Assembly (NCBI GenBank): GCA_028693165.1
Contig: JAQUVX010000014.1
Span: 1-64,000 of the forward strand
Source: Lachnospiraceae bacterium
GTDB taxonomy: Bacteria > Bacillota > Clostridia > Lachnospirales > Lachnospiraceae
Length of the DNA stretch: 64,000 nt
Direction of reading: 5' to 3'
The notes under the pieces were generated by a model that ran no database searches, was not told the origin of the DNA, and saw nothing but the letters and a program-made list of their open reading frames with translations. The position numbers and the translations under genes are program-made. Numbering within the stretch: the stretch's first letter is position 1; each line of letters starts with the position of its first letter. This document shows positions 34,161 to 43,355 of this stretch, piece after piece.

Positions 34161-34189
34161 ATCATACAACATCACATTAAAAATGTCAA
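34161..34189 (-). promoter_or_regulatory. Antitoxin promoter
   Basis: TTGACA-17-TATGAT on the minus strand, the best promoter match in this region. Its -35 box touches the ribosome binding site of the XRE gene at 34202. Confidence 0.82.
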
Positions 34190-34201
34190 GGGAGGAAAAA
34201 T

Positions 34202-34594
34202 ATGCCGGAACAGGAGTTTAACGAAGCGTTTGCAAGACGTTTGCAGCATTATCTGATCAAGTTCAACATGAATCAATCGCAATTAGCCGAAAAAACCGGT
34301 GTGGGAAACACGTCTGCACACAACTGGTGCAATGGCATCAAGGTTCCCCGCATGGACAAGATCGATGTCATGTGCGAGCTTTTTCACTGCAGACGCTCTG
34401 ATCTGATCGAGGACAAGCCCGAACCGCCGGCATACGACGCCAGCCCCCGGCATCCGGATCATGAAACGCTCCGGATTGCACAGGACATTCTTGAGAATAA
34501 AGAACTTCACTCATTGTTCGATCTCATCCGGGACGCTGATTCCGAATCGCTCCATGCACTGTACACGATGGCTCTCGCTCTGAAAAGGAAGTGA
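34202..34594 (+). CDS. XRE-family HTH regulator
   Basis: A 130-residue protein with an N-terminal Cro/CI HTH (NQSQLAEKTGVGNTSAHNWCNG, about 20-41) and a C-terminal dimerisation-like tail. AGGGAGG stands 6-7 bases before the ATG. The next gene begins 5 bases after its stop. The antitoxin promoter lies directly upstream on the other strand, so the protein could influence toxin-antitoxin balance, but that is speculation. Confidence 0.87.
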   Translation: MPEQEFNEAFARRLQHYLIKFNMNQSQLAEKTGVGNTSAHNWCNGIKVPRMDKIDVMCELFHCRRSDLIEDKPEPPAYDASPRHPDHETLRIAQDILENKELHSLFDLIRDADSESLHALYTMALALKRK

Positions 34595-34599
34595 TTATT

Positions 34600-35088
34600 A
34601 TGTTTTCATCCATTACACACTATCTTCGAACTCATTTCACCATGACTGCTTTTGATCAGGCTTTTCGTCTGTCCTTTGCGATTATCCTGTCCGTATGCCT
34701 CGCGCAGTTTTTTCATGTCCAGTTCGCACCATCAACCGGCGTAATTGCGCTGCTGACACTCCAATATTCCAAAGAAGAAACATGGCATACCGTCTACCAG
34801 CGTTTCATTTCCTATGCGTATACCATGCTCATCGCCTATTTTGTCAACCGGCAGTTTGGCGTCACTATGTTCGCCTTCTGCCTTGTCATCTTTTTCGTGA
34901 TCCTGATTTCTGTGTTTTTGCAGTGGAACAGCACCTTGTCTGTCAATGTTGTCATTTTGCTCCACCTGTTTCTACAGGCACACGTGCTGGATATGCCGAT
35001 TATGATCAACGAGACCGAGCGGCTGCTCATCGGAATCGGCTGCGCACTTTTGGCCCGCTATGCGGCACTGCCCAAAAAGCATAAATAG
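34600..35088 (+). CDS. Half-size aromatic-acid-exporter-like (ArAE_1/FUSC) membrane protein
   Basis: A 162-residue protein with about four to five membrane helices. It matches the N-terminal half of ArAE_1/FUSC proteins (FDQAFRLSFAIILSVCLAQF, then APSTGVIALLTLQYSKEETW). Full members are about 330 residues with a cytosolic C-terminal domain that is absent here. The ATG at 34600 is preferred over a GTG at 34591 because AAGGAAG fits it. Probable co-transcription with the XRE gene. Confidence 0.75.
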   Translation: MFSSITHYLRTHFTMTAFDQAFRLSFAIILSVCLAQFFHVQFAPSTGVIALLTLQYSKEETWHTVYQRFISYAYTMLIAYFVNRQFGVTMFAFCLVIFFVILISVFLQWNSTLSVNVVILLHLFLQAHVLDMPIMINETERLLIGIGCALLARYAALPKKHK

Positions 35089-35136
35089 CCGTTCATCCGA
35101 CCATTCCTTCGACTTTTCGTGGTCTTTCATCCGCAG

Positions 35137-35430
35137 TCAGTTTTCTTTTCCTGCCTGTTTGATGATCTGATGGACGTACGTGCTTAAACCTGCCACAAGG
35201 ATTCCCTGTGTAATGGATACAAAAAACGCCATTGCAATTTCCTGGCGGTTCCCACAGTCGCAGGTCGCAAACACGTACAGTGCGCAAATACTGATCCCTG
35301 CCGCACCCAAAAGCAAAGGGATGTATTTATCCGGCACCGATTCCATGCGTTTCAGTGCCGTTCCGATAAAATACAGCACTGCCGTCACCACCAGCAGTTC
35401 CGGCTTTACATAACTCATAATTTCTGTCAA
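35137..35430 (-). CDS. Phage-type holin protein, orphan
   Basis: A 97-residue membrane protein like the phage holin families with a PELLV-VLYFIG...PDKYIPLLLG core and three hydrophobic segments. A TTG start at 35430 has AGGGGAAG about 6 bases upstream; an ATG at 35418 is the alternative. There is no endolysin, tail or other phage gene within the window, so it is either a domesticated holin or a prophage relic. Confidence 0.75.
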   Translation of the reverse strand: MTEIMSYVKPELLVVTAVLYFIGTALKRMESVPDKYIPLLLGAAGISICALYVFATCDCGNRQEIAMAFFVSITQGILVAGLSTYVHQIIKQAGKEN

Positions 35431-35564
35431 ACAGCTTCCCCTGTTTCCTTCTCTTTTTATCAATGTATGATTGACGGAGCTCTTTTATTTTCTCATACAG
35501 GCACTGCTTTCGCACCCCGCACATATCTAATCAGTAAGAGCAAATTGCGGGTGGAAGTGACCAA

Positions 35565-37526
35565 ATGAGTGAACAAAACCAATCGCCCGAACAGCTTCCG
35601 GCAGAACGCCTCATCACCGTGGCACTGGCCGGAAATCCAAATGTGGGAAAGAGCACCATTTTCAACGGATTGACGGGATTGAGACAGCATACCGGCAACT
35701 GGCCCGGAGTCACCGTTGCCTCGGCACGGGGGACCTTTTCGGTCGGCGGACAGGAATATCTGCTGATTGATTTACCCGGAACCTATTCCCTTGCGGCAAA
35801 TTCTCAGGAAGAGATTATCGCCCGCGACTATATCTGTTCCGGTGAGGCGGATATGACGCTGATCATCTGTGACGGGACTTGTCTGGAACGCGGACTGCAT
35901 CTGCTGAAGCAGATCGTGTCGCTGGATTATGTGAAGGATTCCAAAACACCGCTGATTCTCTGTGTGAATCTCTGCGATGAAGCAAAAAAGAAAGGAATCG
36001 AAATTGATTTTGAATTGCTGCGTGATGTTCTTCAGATTCCGGTCATCTGCTGCTGTGCGCGGGATGCTGCCTCACTTGAGCTCATCCGCCAGACCGTGCA
36101 TGATACCGCAGGACAGCGTATCTCCTATGATTGTCTGGACTTTTCGCCCAAGCAGCTTGCCGCAGAAATCGTCCGCTATACACGGCCGGATTACCGCAAG
36201 CGAGAAGAATTTATCGACCGCATCGTGACTGGCCCGATAACCGGCGGTCTGATCATGTTCCTGATGATTCTTGGTGTGTTCTGGCTCACGATGTCCGGTG
36301 CCAACATCCCTTCCTCTCTGCTCTGGAATGGCTTATTCTGGCTGGAAGGACAGCTCGCCGCATGGATGCTTTCTCTTGGTGCCCCAGGCTGGCTGATTCA
36401 TATGCTGGTCTATGGCATCTATCGCGTCCTCGCCTGGGTCGTATCCGTGATGCTTCCGCCTATGGCGATCTTCTTCCCGCTCTTTACCCTGTTGGAAGAT
36501 CTGGGCTATCTGCCGCGGGTTGCCTTCAATATGGACCGGTCTTTCCACCGCTGCAAGGCCTGTGGGAAACAATGTCTGACTACTGCCATGGGCTTTGGCT
36601 GCAATGCCGCCGGTGTCATCGGCTGCCGCATCATCGATTCGCCCAGAGAGCGCCTCATTGCGATTCTGACCAATTCTCTGGTGCCCTGCAACGGCAGAAT
36701 GCCGACTTTATTCCTGATGATTACGCTGTTCTTTCTGGCACAAAACAGCTTTGGAAAGGGAACAGGACTGCTCTCGGCGCTGTTCATGACCAGCCTGATT
36801 CTGCTTGGCATCGCCGCCACACTGGCGGCATCCTGGATTTTGTCTCACACGCTGCTGCGCGGAGTGCCGTCGGCTTTCACGCTGGAACTCCCGCCTTACC
36901 GCAGGCCGCAGATTCGAAAGGTCATTGTGCGTTCCGTCTTTGACCGGACACTGTTCGTACTTGGCCGTGCCGTCATGGTGGCGGCTCCCGCCGGACTCAT
37001 CATCTGGCTGCTGGCAAACACCCTATACGTCGGCCCCACCCATGGCTGGTTCGCCTTCGCCCTGTCAGACACTGCCGTCTCCGCAACTGCTCCTACAACC
37101 GCCCTCGTGGCCCCCGCAACCGCCCCCACCCTCCTCGCCTGCATCACTGGCTTTTTTGATCCGCTGGGCCGCCTGATCGGACTGGACGGCGTTATCCTGA
37201 CTGCCTTTTTGCTTGGTTTTCCTGCCAACGAGATCGTGGTTCCGATCATCCTGATGACCTATTTGCAGTCCGGTATCCTGACCGAGATGAGCGACCCCTC
37301 TGCATTGTTCACGCTGCTGCAGGCACATGGCTGGACCACGACCACCCTGCTCTGCATGATGCTTTTCTGCCTGTTTCACTGGCCCTGTTCCACCACGGTT
37401 CTGACCATAAAAAAAGAGACCGGGTCCCTCAAATGGACCGCAGTCTCTATCCTGCTCCCTACGCTGATCGGCATCGCGCTCTGCGCGGCCACCGCCGGTA
37501 TCGGAAGACTGATCGCCTATCTGTGA
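35565..37526 (+). CDS. feoB: Ferrous iron transporter FeoB
   Basis: A 653-residue protein. The N-terminal G domain has G1 GNPNVGKST (about 23-31), GNWPGVTV, G3 DLPG and G4 NLCDE. The rest is a polytopic domain with two Gate modules (GFGCNAAGV; FPANEIVVP) and a Cys-containing segment CKACGKQC near 325. It imports ferrous iron using GTP. There is no adjacent feoA; an FeoA gene lies at 28031. The leader (35511-35555) can pair CACCCCGCA with TTGCGGGTG near the ribosome binding site. Confidence 0.94.
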   Translation: MSEQNQSPEQLPAERLITVALAGNPNVGKSTIFNGLTGLRQHTGNWPGVTVASARGTFSVGGQEYLLIDLPGTYSLAANSQEEIIARDYICSGEADMTLIICDGTCLERGLHLLKQIVSLDYVKDSKTPLILCVNLCDEAKKKGIEIDFELLRDVLQIPVICCCARDAASLELIRQTVHDTAGQRISYDCLDFSPKQLAAEIVRYTRPDYRKREEFIDRIVTGPITGGLIMFLMILGVFWLTMSGANIPSSLLWNGLFWLEGQLAAWMLSLGAPGWLIHMLVYGIYRVLAWVVSVMLPPMAIFFPLFTLLEDLGYLPRVAFNMDRSFHRCKACGKQCLTTAMGFGCNAAGVIGCRIIDSPRERLIAILTNSLVPCNGRMPTLFLMITLFFLAQNSFGKGTGLLSALFMTSLILLGIAATLAASWILSHTLLRGVPSAFTLELPPYRRPQIRKVIVRSVFDRTLFVLGRAVMVAAPAGLIIWLLANTLYVGPTHGWFAFALSDTAVSATAPTTALVAPATAPTLLACITGFFDPLGRLIGLDGVILTAFLLGFPANEIVVPIILMTYLQSGILTEMSDPSALFTLLQAHGWTTTTLLCMMLFCLFHWPCSTTVLTIKKETGSLKWTAVSILLPTLIGIALCAATAGIGRLIAYL

Positions 37527-37569
37527 TGTTGCCTGCCGGCAATCCTGCAGCGCTTATCGCACGTTTCTC

Positions 37570-37989
37570 TTACAGTGCCTGACGAATCTTCTCCGCAATC
37601 TCCTCATACTCTGCATCGGTCAGCAAAACCTTGCCCGGATTCATGTCGAAGGTGCCGCCCCACTCCGGGCCGCCTTCGTATTTCGGCACCAGATGCATAT
37701 GCAGATGACATCCCGTATCGCCGTATGCGCCATAATTTACCTTATTCGGCTGAAATACCTTGTGAATCGCTCTGGACGCTTTTGCAACATCGGCAAAAAA
37801 TGCGTTGCGCTCCTCATCGGTCAGCTCGATCATCTCACTGATATGCTTATCAGAAGCCATGATCAGACGTCCCGGATGACTCTGCTCCTTAAACACATAT
37901 AAGAATCCTGTATCCATCTTACAGATTGGATACGCAAACTTAGCCACCAGTTCCCCCTGCATACAATATGCGCAATTTGCATCTTTCAT
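37570..37989 (-). CDS. HIT-family nucleotide hydrolase/transferase
   Basis: A 139-residue protein with the histidine triad HLHMHLVP near residue 95. It also has an N-terminal CAYC pair (7-10), probably zinc-binding with later residues. HIT proteins act on nucleoside phosphoramidates or dinucleotides. The start MKDANCAYC at 37989 matches family length; an upstream start would add 15 unrelated residues. Confidence 0.9.
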   Translation of the reverse strand: MKDANCAYCMQGELVAKFAYPICKMDTGFLYVFKEQSHPGRLIMASDKHISEMIELTDEERNAFFADVAKASRAIHKVFQPNKVNYGAYGDTGCHLHMHLVPKYEGGPEWGGTFDMNPGKVLLTDAEYEEIAEKIRQAL

Positions 37990-38035
37990 GATCTGATACC
38001 CGCCTTCTCTTATAATTTTACGACTGCAGAACAAA

Positions 38036-38193
38036 GAGTCCGGCTTGCCGGACTCTCGCGCCGGAGCGCGGTCGCTTCAGCGACCATCTTCCTTAGCGCG
38101 GAGTGCACATCCCCCGGAGGGGTTTTGTGTCATAGGACGTAATTTCCTATGACACAGGACAGAAGCATACACCTGTCCCAGTTGTATGCTTCT
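38036..38193. repeat. Cluster of perfect palindromic hairpins
   Basis: Four strong stem-loops follow one another. GAGTCCGGC/GCCGGACTC lies at 38036-38055 and GGTCGC/GCGACC at 38070-38085. A 12-bp TGTGTCATAGGA/TCCTATGACACA spans 38126-38156, and an 11-bp AGAAGCATACA/TGTATGCTTCT spans 38161-38193. They lie between the ABC ATPase stop and the HIT gene. At least one may terminate the importer operon, but T runs are poor. Confidence 0.6.
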
Positions 38194-38265
38194 ATTTTAA
38201 CTCATCCCCTCGGGCACTGCAACCGTAATTATTTGCGGGACAAAATTTTACCCGCCGCAGTGCTT

Positions 38266-39918
38266 TTATTTCTCAATCGTCAGCGTCCCCGCGCTGATGC
38301 ATTTACCGGACTTCCGGTCAAACAGCAGGATGTCGCTTCCCTGAATATCCATGCGGACTTTCTCGCTGATCTTGAACGTCACACCGCCGAAGATCACACC
38401 CGTCAGCAGGAAATCGCCCACGCACAGCTTCACGGTCGATTCCATTCCGGTCGGCATCGCACCATAGACGGTCGCGTCAAGGCTTCCGTTCTCCAGAATC
38501 TTGATGCACTCCGGGCGAATGCCCAGCACCAGATCCTCGTCGGTGATAACCGGCTCGTCCTCGATGCTGTAATCCTCTTCCTCCACCTTCTGCACATGAT
38601 AGCGGAAGGTTTCATCCTTGTTGCTCTTTTCGACAAATTTCTTGTCCTTCATCTTCTCCTGGCGCACCGCATCGGCCTCCGCCTCCGCCTGATTGCGCGC
38701 ATGGAACCACGCAGTCAGATCCAGATCGGACTCCGGATGGAACACTGCCTTCACGCCGTCTAACACCGACAGCTTCACACTGCCGTCCGCCTCCTGCCTG
38801 CCCTTTCCCTCTACAAAATTGATCGACGGGTTGCCGACAAAGTCCGCCACAAACAGATTGGACGGCCGGTTGTATACCTCAAGCGGCGCCTGATACTGCT
38901 GTAAGACTCCGTTGTTGATCAGACAGATCTTGGTCGCCAGCGTCATGGCCTCCATCTGATCATGGGTTACATACACGAAGGTGCTTCCCGTCTCCACATG
39001 CAGACGCTGCAGCTCATAACGCATCTCGAGACGAAGCTTCGCGTCCAGGTTGGACAGCGGTTCATCCATAAACAGCACATCCGGTTCCGGAGCCAGGGTA
39101 CGGGCGATCGCAACTCGCTGCTGCTGACCACCGGACAGCTCGGCCGGATAGCGTTCCATAAACATCCCGATCTTTACGACGCGGGACACCCGGCGCACGG
39201 CCAGATCCACTTCCTCTTTCGTCAGCTTGCGGACCTCAGTCTGCACCTTGCCTCCGCTCACCACCGCAAACTCCGCATTCAGCTCCTGTCCATTATTCTT
39301 ACAGGTCTCGCGGATCTCTGCCAGCTTCTTCTCCTGCTCTGCAGATTTCTCCCGCGCGGCAGCATCCGGATCCGATGCCTCCTGAATCTTCATGTCATAC
39401 AGCGTTTTCGCCGTATACTGAGAAATCGTGAATGCGTCGATCATCTTTAAATAAACCTTATCGACATCCAGCTTGCCCTTCTTATCCCGGCAGTCCTCCA
39501 CCAGCTCGGTGATCTTCCGCCCGCTTCTTAACGCGCGGATCAGATCGCTCGCCGTCTTTGCCTCAAAATTGATCTTCGGCAGCGATTCCCGGATGTTGCT
39601 CAAGCCAAAGGAAATGTTCTGATACACGGTCATATTCGGCCACAGCGCGTAGTTCTGGAATAAAAATCCCACTTTTCGCTTATTGGCCGGAATGTTGATC
39701 CCCTTCTCGCTGTCAAACACCACCCGGTCGCCGATTCGGATCTGGCCGGTCGTCGGTGTCTCAAGCCCTGCAATCATGCGCAGGATCGTAGTCTTTCCAC
39801 AGCCGGAAGGCCCCAGCAGTGTGATGAAGGAGTTGTCCGGAATATCCAGACTCAGATCATCCACTCCAAAGAATTTTCCCCATCGTTTTGTGATATGTGT
39901 TAATTTAATCTCAGGCAT
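38266..39918 (-). CDS. ABC importer ATPase with large helical-domain insertion
   Basis: A 550-residue ATPase of the MalK/FbpC/PotA class. Walker A GPSGCGKTT (about 36), Q-loop QNYALWPNMTV (about 84), signature LSGGQQQR (about 259), Walker B VLFMDEPLSNLD, switch THDQMEAM, then a TOBE-like C-terminus. The signature normally lies near residue 135, so about 120 extra, charged residues sit between Q-loop and signature. A second acidic/basic insertion (about 400-445) interrupts the TOBE region. The ATG at 39918 follows GGAGG. It powers the importer encoded just upstream. Confidence 0.9.
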   Translation of the reverse strand: MPEIKLTHITKRWGKFFGVDDLSLDIPDNSFITLLGPSGCGKTTILRMIAGLETPTTGQIRIGDRVVFDSEKGINIPANKRKVGFLFQNYALWPNMTVYQNISFGLSNIRESLPKINFEAKTASDLIRALRSGRKITELVEDCRDKKGKLDVDKVYLKMIDAFTISQYTAKTLYDMKIQEASDPDAAAREKSAEQEKKLAEIRETCKNNGQELNAEFAVVSGGKVQTEVRKLTKEEVDLAVRRVSRVVKIGMFMERYPAELSGGQQQRVAIARTLAPEPDVLFMDEPLSNLDAKLRLEMRYELQRLHVETGSTFVYVTHDQMEAMTLATKICLINNGVLQQYQAPLEVYNRPSNLFVADFVGNPSINFVEGKGRQEADGSVKLSVLDGVKAVFHPESDLDLTAWFHARNQAEAEADAVRQEKMKDKKFVEKSNKDETFRYHVQKVEEEDYSIEDEPVITDEDLVLGIRPECIKILENGSLDATVYGAMPTGMESTVKLCVGDFLLTGVIFGGVTFKISEKVRMDIQGSDILLFDRKSGKCISAGTLTIEK

Positions 39919-39922
39919 ATTG

Positions 39923-41752
39923 TCAACCTCCAATACCGTTATCCAGACTTGCTCCGGTTAATTTGTTTACCAATGTGTTGAATACCAGGATCGTGACGAT
40001 CAGAATCAGGTTGATTGCACTGGAAAATGCATACAAGCCCATCTCATCGAAATAATCCAGTGTCGTCGAGAGGATAAAGCCCTGTGTACAGAGCAGCAAA
40101 AACAGGGAAAGCTCCCGCAGACAGGTCATAAACGGAAGCATATATCCGCTGATGATCGCCGATTTTTGAATCGGAATAATGATATAAACCATCCGTTTCC
40201 ACCAGGGCAGATCCTGGATGATCGCAGCTTCCTCGATCTCGTTGCTGATCTGCAGCATGGAATTGAGTGCACTTCTGCTGGCAAAGGGGATGTACTTGAT
40301 CGTGCCCGCGATGATCAGCAGTGTGTATGTATTGAACAGGTTGATCTTCTCATTGGAGAAGAGAATGAAGAATGCAGCTCCCACGGCGATGGACGGCATC
40401 AGGTATGGAAGGAACGCCACGCCATTAACATAACTCGACCATCTGCTTCTCCGGTTCTTGGATACCGCATAGCCGATCAGGGTTCCGATGGTGCCTGCAA
40501 TCAGTGCACAGCAGACCGACACCAGAATCGTGCCGAGAAACGCGTGCCAGATCGTGGCATTATGCAGGATTCCCTGCTGGCCGTACATGCCGTTCTCCGT
40601 GATGTTTTCACTGGTAAGCCACCATTTCGTCGTCAGGTTGCTGAAATTTCTTGTATACAGGAAACTGTAATCACCCGGATTCGGCAGGAAGGTCTCCAGC
40701 GCGAAGGACAAAATCGGGAAAATGCTGGTGAAAAATGTCACGACCACGAGCACCAGACCAATGACATATTTTCCGATCTTACCCAGATTAATCTTGGAGA
40801 GCTGACCGGATTTTCCGGTGACCGTCGTATAATTTTTCCGGCTCTTTAAGCTCATCTGATTCATCGTCAGAATCGCCACACCAAATACCATCATGATGAT
40901 CGCCAGGATGCTCGCCTCACCCGTGTACTTGGAGTTCATGGAAATGTACTTGGTCGACAACGTCGTCAGCCCCAGATAATGCGGAACCGGATAGCTTCCC
41001 ATCGAGCTTCCGAACACCAGCAGGATCGTGGAAAGGATCGCCGGTTTGACCATCGGAAGCGTGATCCGAAACATGGTTTTCCATTTCGGGGTATCCAGAA
41101 TCGTCGCCGCTTCCTCCAGATTTGCGTCCATGTTTCGGAAAATGCCTCCGATCAGGATATACGCAAACGCTGCGTAATGAAGCCCCAGCACAACCGAGCT
41201 TGGAAAAAGTCCCTGACACCACCATTTTGGTGCCGTAATGCCGCACAGGGAAGTCAAAAGTCCATTGGAAGTTCCCACCACGGCGTTGCTGTCAAACACG
41301 TTCTGCCATACAACCGCCAGCGTCCACTGCGGCATGATGTATGGAAAAATAAAGATAGCGCTTAAATATTTTTTGAATTTTAAATTCGTTCTCGTAACCA
41401 GGAATGCGAACATTCCGCCATACACAATCGCGATCAGGCAGGTAAACACGGCCAGAAGCACCGTATTCCAAAGCGGTTTCCACAGATTCGTCATCGCCAG
41501 GCGGCTGGTGAACAGGTCGATATAGTTCACCGCCGTGTAGCCCACCGCCTTGCCGGTCAGATGTGCATCGATGGTGCCCGGATGAATCTGGAATGTATCT
41601 TTTACGATCGCCGCAATCGGTGCAACGGTCGAAAAGGTCAATGTGATTCCAAACAAGAGCAGGATGATATTCTGCGGTTTGGAACAAAAGGTTGTGATCT
41701 GATTGCGCAGGATGGCCTTCCGGTTGCTCCCTTTTGTGTTGATCTGCTCCAT
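39923..41752 (-). CDS. Fused double permease of an ABC importer (FbpB/AfuB class)
   Basis: A 609-residue membrane protein that contains two BPD_transp_1 permease units in tandem, each with an EAA loop (EEAATILDTPKWKTMFRITLP near 215; EEAAIIQDLPWWKRMVYIIIP near 495). Fused permeases of this length are typical of iron(III) and hexose-phosphate importers. The start at 41752 follows GGAGGG; a GTG/ATG five codons earlier is too close to that site. It is 4 bases upstream of the ATPase. Confidence 0.9.
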   Translation of the reverse strand: MEQINTKGSNRKAILRNQITTFCSKPQNIILLLFGITLTFSTVAPIAAIVKDTFQIHPGTIDAHLTGKAVGYTAVNYIDLFTSRLAMTNLWKPLWNTVLLAVFTCLIAIVYGGMFAFLVTRTNLKFKKYLSAIFIFPYIMPQWTLAVVWQNVFDSNAVVGTSNGLLTSLCGITAPKWWCQGLFPSSVVLGLHYAAFAYILIGGIFRNMDANLEEAATILDTPKWKTMFRITLPMVKPAILSTILLVFGSSMGSYPVPHYLGLTTLSTKYISMNSKYTGEASILAIIMMVFGVAILTMNQMSLKSRKNYTTVTGKSGQLSKINLGKIGKYVIGLVLVVVTFFTSIFPILSFALETFLPNPGDYSFLYTRNFSNLTTKWWLTSENITENGMYGQQGILHNATIWHAFLGTILVSVCCALIAGTIGTLIGYAVSKNRRSRWSSYVNGVAFLPYLMPSIAVGAAFFILFSNEKINLFNTYTLLIIAGTIKYIPFASRSALNSMLQISNEIEEAAIIQDLPWWKRMVYIIIPIQKSAIISGYMLPFMTCLRELSLFLLLCTQGFILSTTLDYFDEMGLYAFSSAINLILIVTILVFNTLVNKLTGASLDNGIGG

Positions 41753-41793
41753 ATGAATGCCCTCCATTCAAATTCTGCCAATTTGAAACAAAA

Positions 41794-41838
41794 GGGTGCT
41801 GCAACACCGGTTTCTCGCCCCGGTCACTTGCAGCACCC
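41794..41838 (-). terminator. Hairpin between binding-protein and permease genes
   Basis: GGGTGCTGCAA (41794-41804) and TTGCAGCACCC (41828-41838) form a perfect 11-bp stem with inner CCGG pairing, followed on the minus strand by TTTTGTTT. It probably limits read-through so that the binding protein is made in excess, or protects its mRNA 3' end. Confidence 0.75.
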
Positions 41839-41853
41839 TGAAACTCACTGGTC

Positions 41854-43281
41854 TTACTGGGCTCCGCCCTCGCTGTATTTGGTCAGCAGTTCGATCCAGC
41901 TGCCAACGGTGAAGGATACGGATGCGCAATATTCCGGATCTTCCAGAACCAGCTTGCCATCTGTGGTCCACCATTCATAACCGCGGTCATTCTTACAGTC
42001 AAATACATTTTCACCTGCTTCATTGTAGCCGCCCTTGCTGTGTACATAGGTCTCTTCCGTTGCCGCCAGAACTTCCGGATTGGAAGAATAGCCGCCCATA
42101 TCTTTGCCCCATGCGCTGAATCCGTCCTCGGTGCAGGTCATGTATGCGATAAATGCACATGCGGTCCACGGAAGTGGGCTGTTGTTGGTCAGGAACAGAT
42201 AATGACAATATCCGAAGCCGCCGATACCCTGATAGCCGTCCTCGTAAGCTGCCACTTTAATATTGTTCAAAGAAACGCCGGAGGACTCTTCTACAGAACG
42301 CAGTTTGGAATATACCAGCAGTCCGCTCTGATCGGTTGCGGAATCGGTAACCAGCGTATTGCAGATCGGGCCGTCATCGGTCTGTGCATTGTAGCTCTCC
42401 ACCCACAATTTGATCCATGCAAGAGCATACGCGCCGTCTGCGCCAAGTCCCAGATCTGCTGCATCAACCTCCATCTGCTCGATGACCGGTTTGAAATAAG
42501 CCTGCTTATCTGCGCTCAGTGCTTCAAAGGATTCTTTCATCCATGCTGCATACTTATCTTCGGTCAGCATGTACAGGAAGTTCTTTCCGACGATCTCAGA
42601 ATCGATGTCCATGTACAGCGGATGAGAACCTTCTGCTACGAAATCCCAGCAGTTATTGTAAACTGCACTGCCGGTGGAATTGTACATAAATACTTTATTC
42701 AATGTCTGCAGCGGCAGGAAGCCTTCATAAGCATCTGCGGTAGTTCCATTGGCCTCTGCCCACTCCTTCGGAACGTAGGTTTTTAAGATGCCCGGCTGAA
42801 CCATCTTGGACTCGATCTGGTTGCCGTCCTGAATCAGTGTCATTGCAAAGGTTCCGCTGGCTTTCAGGGAATCTGCCGACAACTGCTCGAAAATCTTGTT
42901 GTTCTTCGGCTGCTGCCACTCGTATTCCATCTTGTAGGACGGATCCATGCTCTGGAGATACTCGATGAACAGCGGAAGTGCCGTCTTTCCTCGGCTGGAG
43001 TTGCCCACGCCGTAAAATGTCTTTCCGTTGGACTCCTCGATCGCCTTCTTGCCCAGCTCCTCCAGGCTCATGCCCTCTGCTTCCTTGATGATCTTCTCGA
43101 TCTCAGAAAGATTTGCGGTGTCCTCGGCCTTGGTCTCTGCCGGTGCTGCTGCCGCCTGCGTCTCCGCCGGTGCTGCTCCTGCCGGTGCTGCCGTCTCTGC
43201 CGGTTTTGATCCTCCGCAGCCAGCCAGTGACATGGTCACCATCGCCCCTGCCAGTACCAGTGATAAAAATCGTTTCTTCAT
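41854..43281 (-). CDS. Extracellular solute-binding lipoprotein of the ABC importer
   Basis: A 475-residue lipoprotein. Signal with lipobox SLAGC (about 19-23), Ala/Glu/Thr linker to about 50, then a large bilobed binding protein (GKTFYGVGNSSRGKTALPLF onward). The ATG follows GGGAGGAAG. It is followed by the fused permease and ATPase and preceded by its own promoter with the activator element at 43387-43414. The ligand is inferred to be a phosphorylated sugar from the neighbourhood, not from direct binding residues. Confidence 0.85.
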   Translation of the reverse strand: MKKRFLSLVLAGAMVTMSLAGCGGSKPAETAAPAGAAPAETQAAAAPAETKAEDTANLSEIEKIIKEAEGMSLEELGKKAIEESNGKTFYGVGNSSRGKTALPLFIEYLQSMDPSYKMEYEWQQPKNNKIFEQLSADSLKASGTFAMTLIQDGNQIESKMVQPGILKTYVPKEWAEANGTTADAYEGFLPLQTLNKVFMYNSTGSAVYNNCWDFVAEGSHPLYMDIDSEIVGKNFLYMLTEDKYAAWMKESFEALSADKQAYFKPVIEQMEVDAADLGLGADGAYALAWIKLWVESYNAQTDDGPICNTLVTDSATDQSGLLVYSKLRSVEESSGVSLNNIKVAAYEDGYQGIGGFGYCHYLFLTNNSPLPWTACAFIAYMTCTEDGFSAWGKDMGGYSSNPEVLAATEETYVHSKGGYNEAGENVFDCKNDRGYEWWTTDGKLVLEDPEYCASVSFTVGSWIELLTKYSEGGAQ

Positions 43282-43355
43282 GTTTCTTCCTCCCTTTCCA
43301 AACATTGTGATTGTTACGTTTCACGTTCGATGTCACGCTGACATCTGATAGCTCT

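Noticed and set aside
36131..36943. 270-residue plus-strand reading inside feoB
   Set aside because: It is out of frame with FeoB, whose domains are intact through the region.
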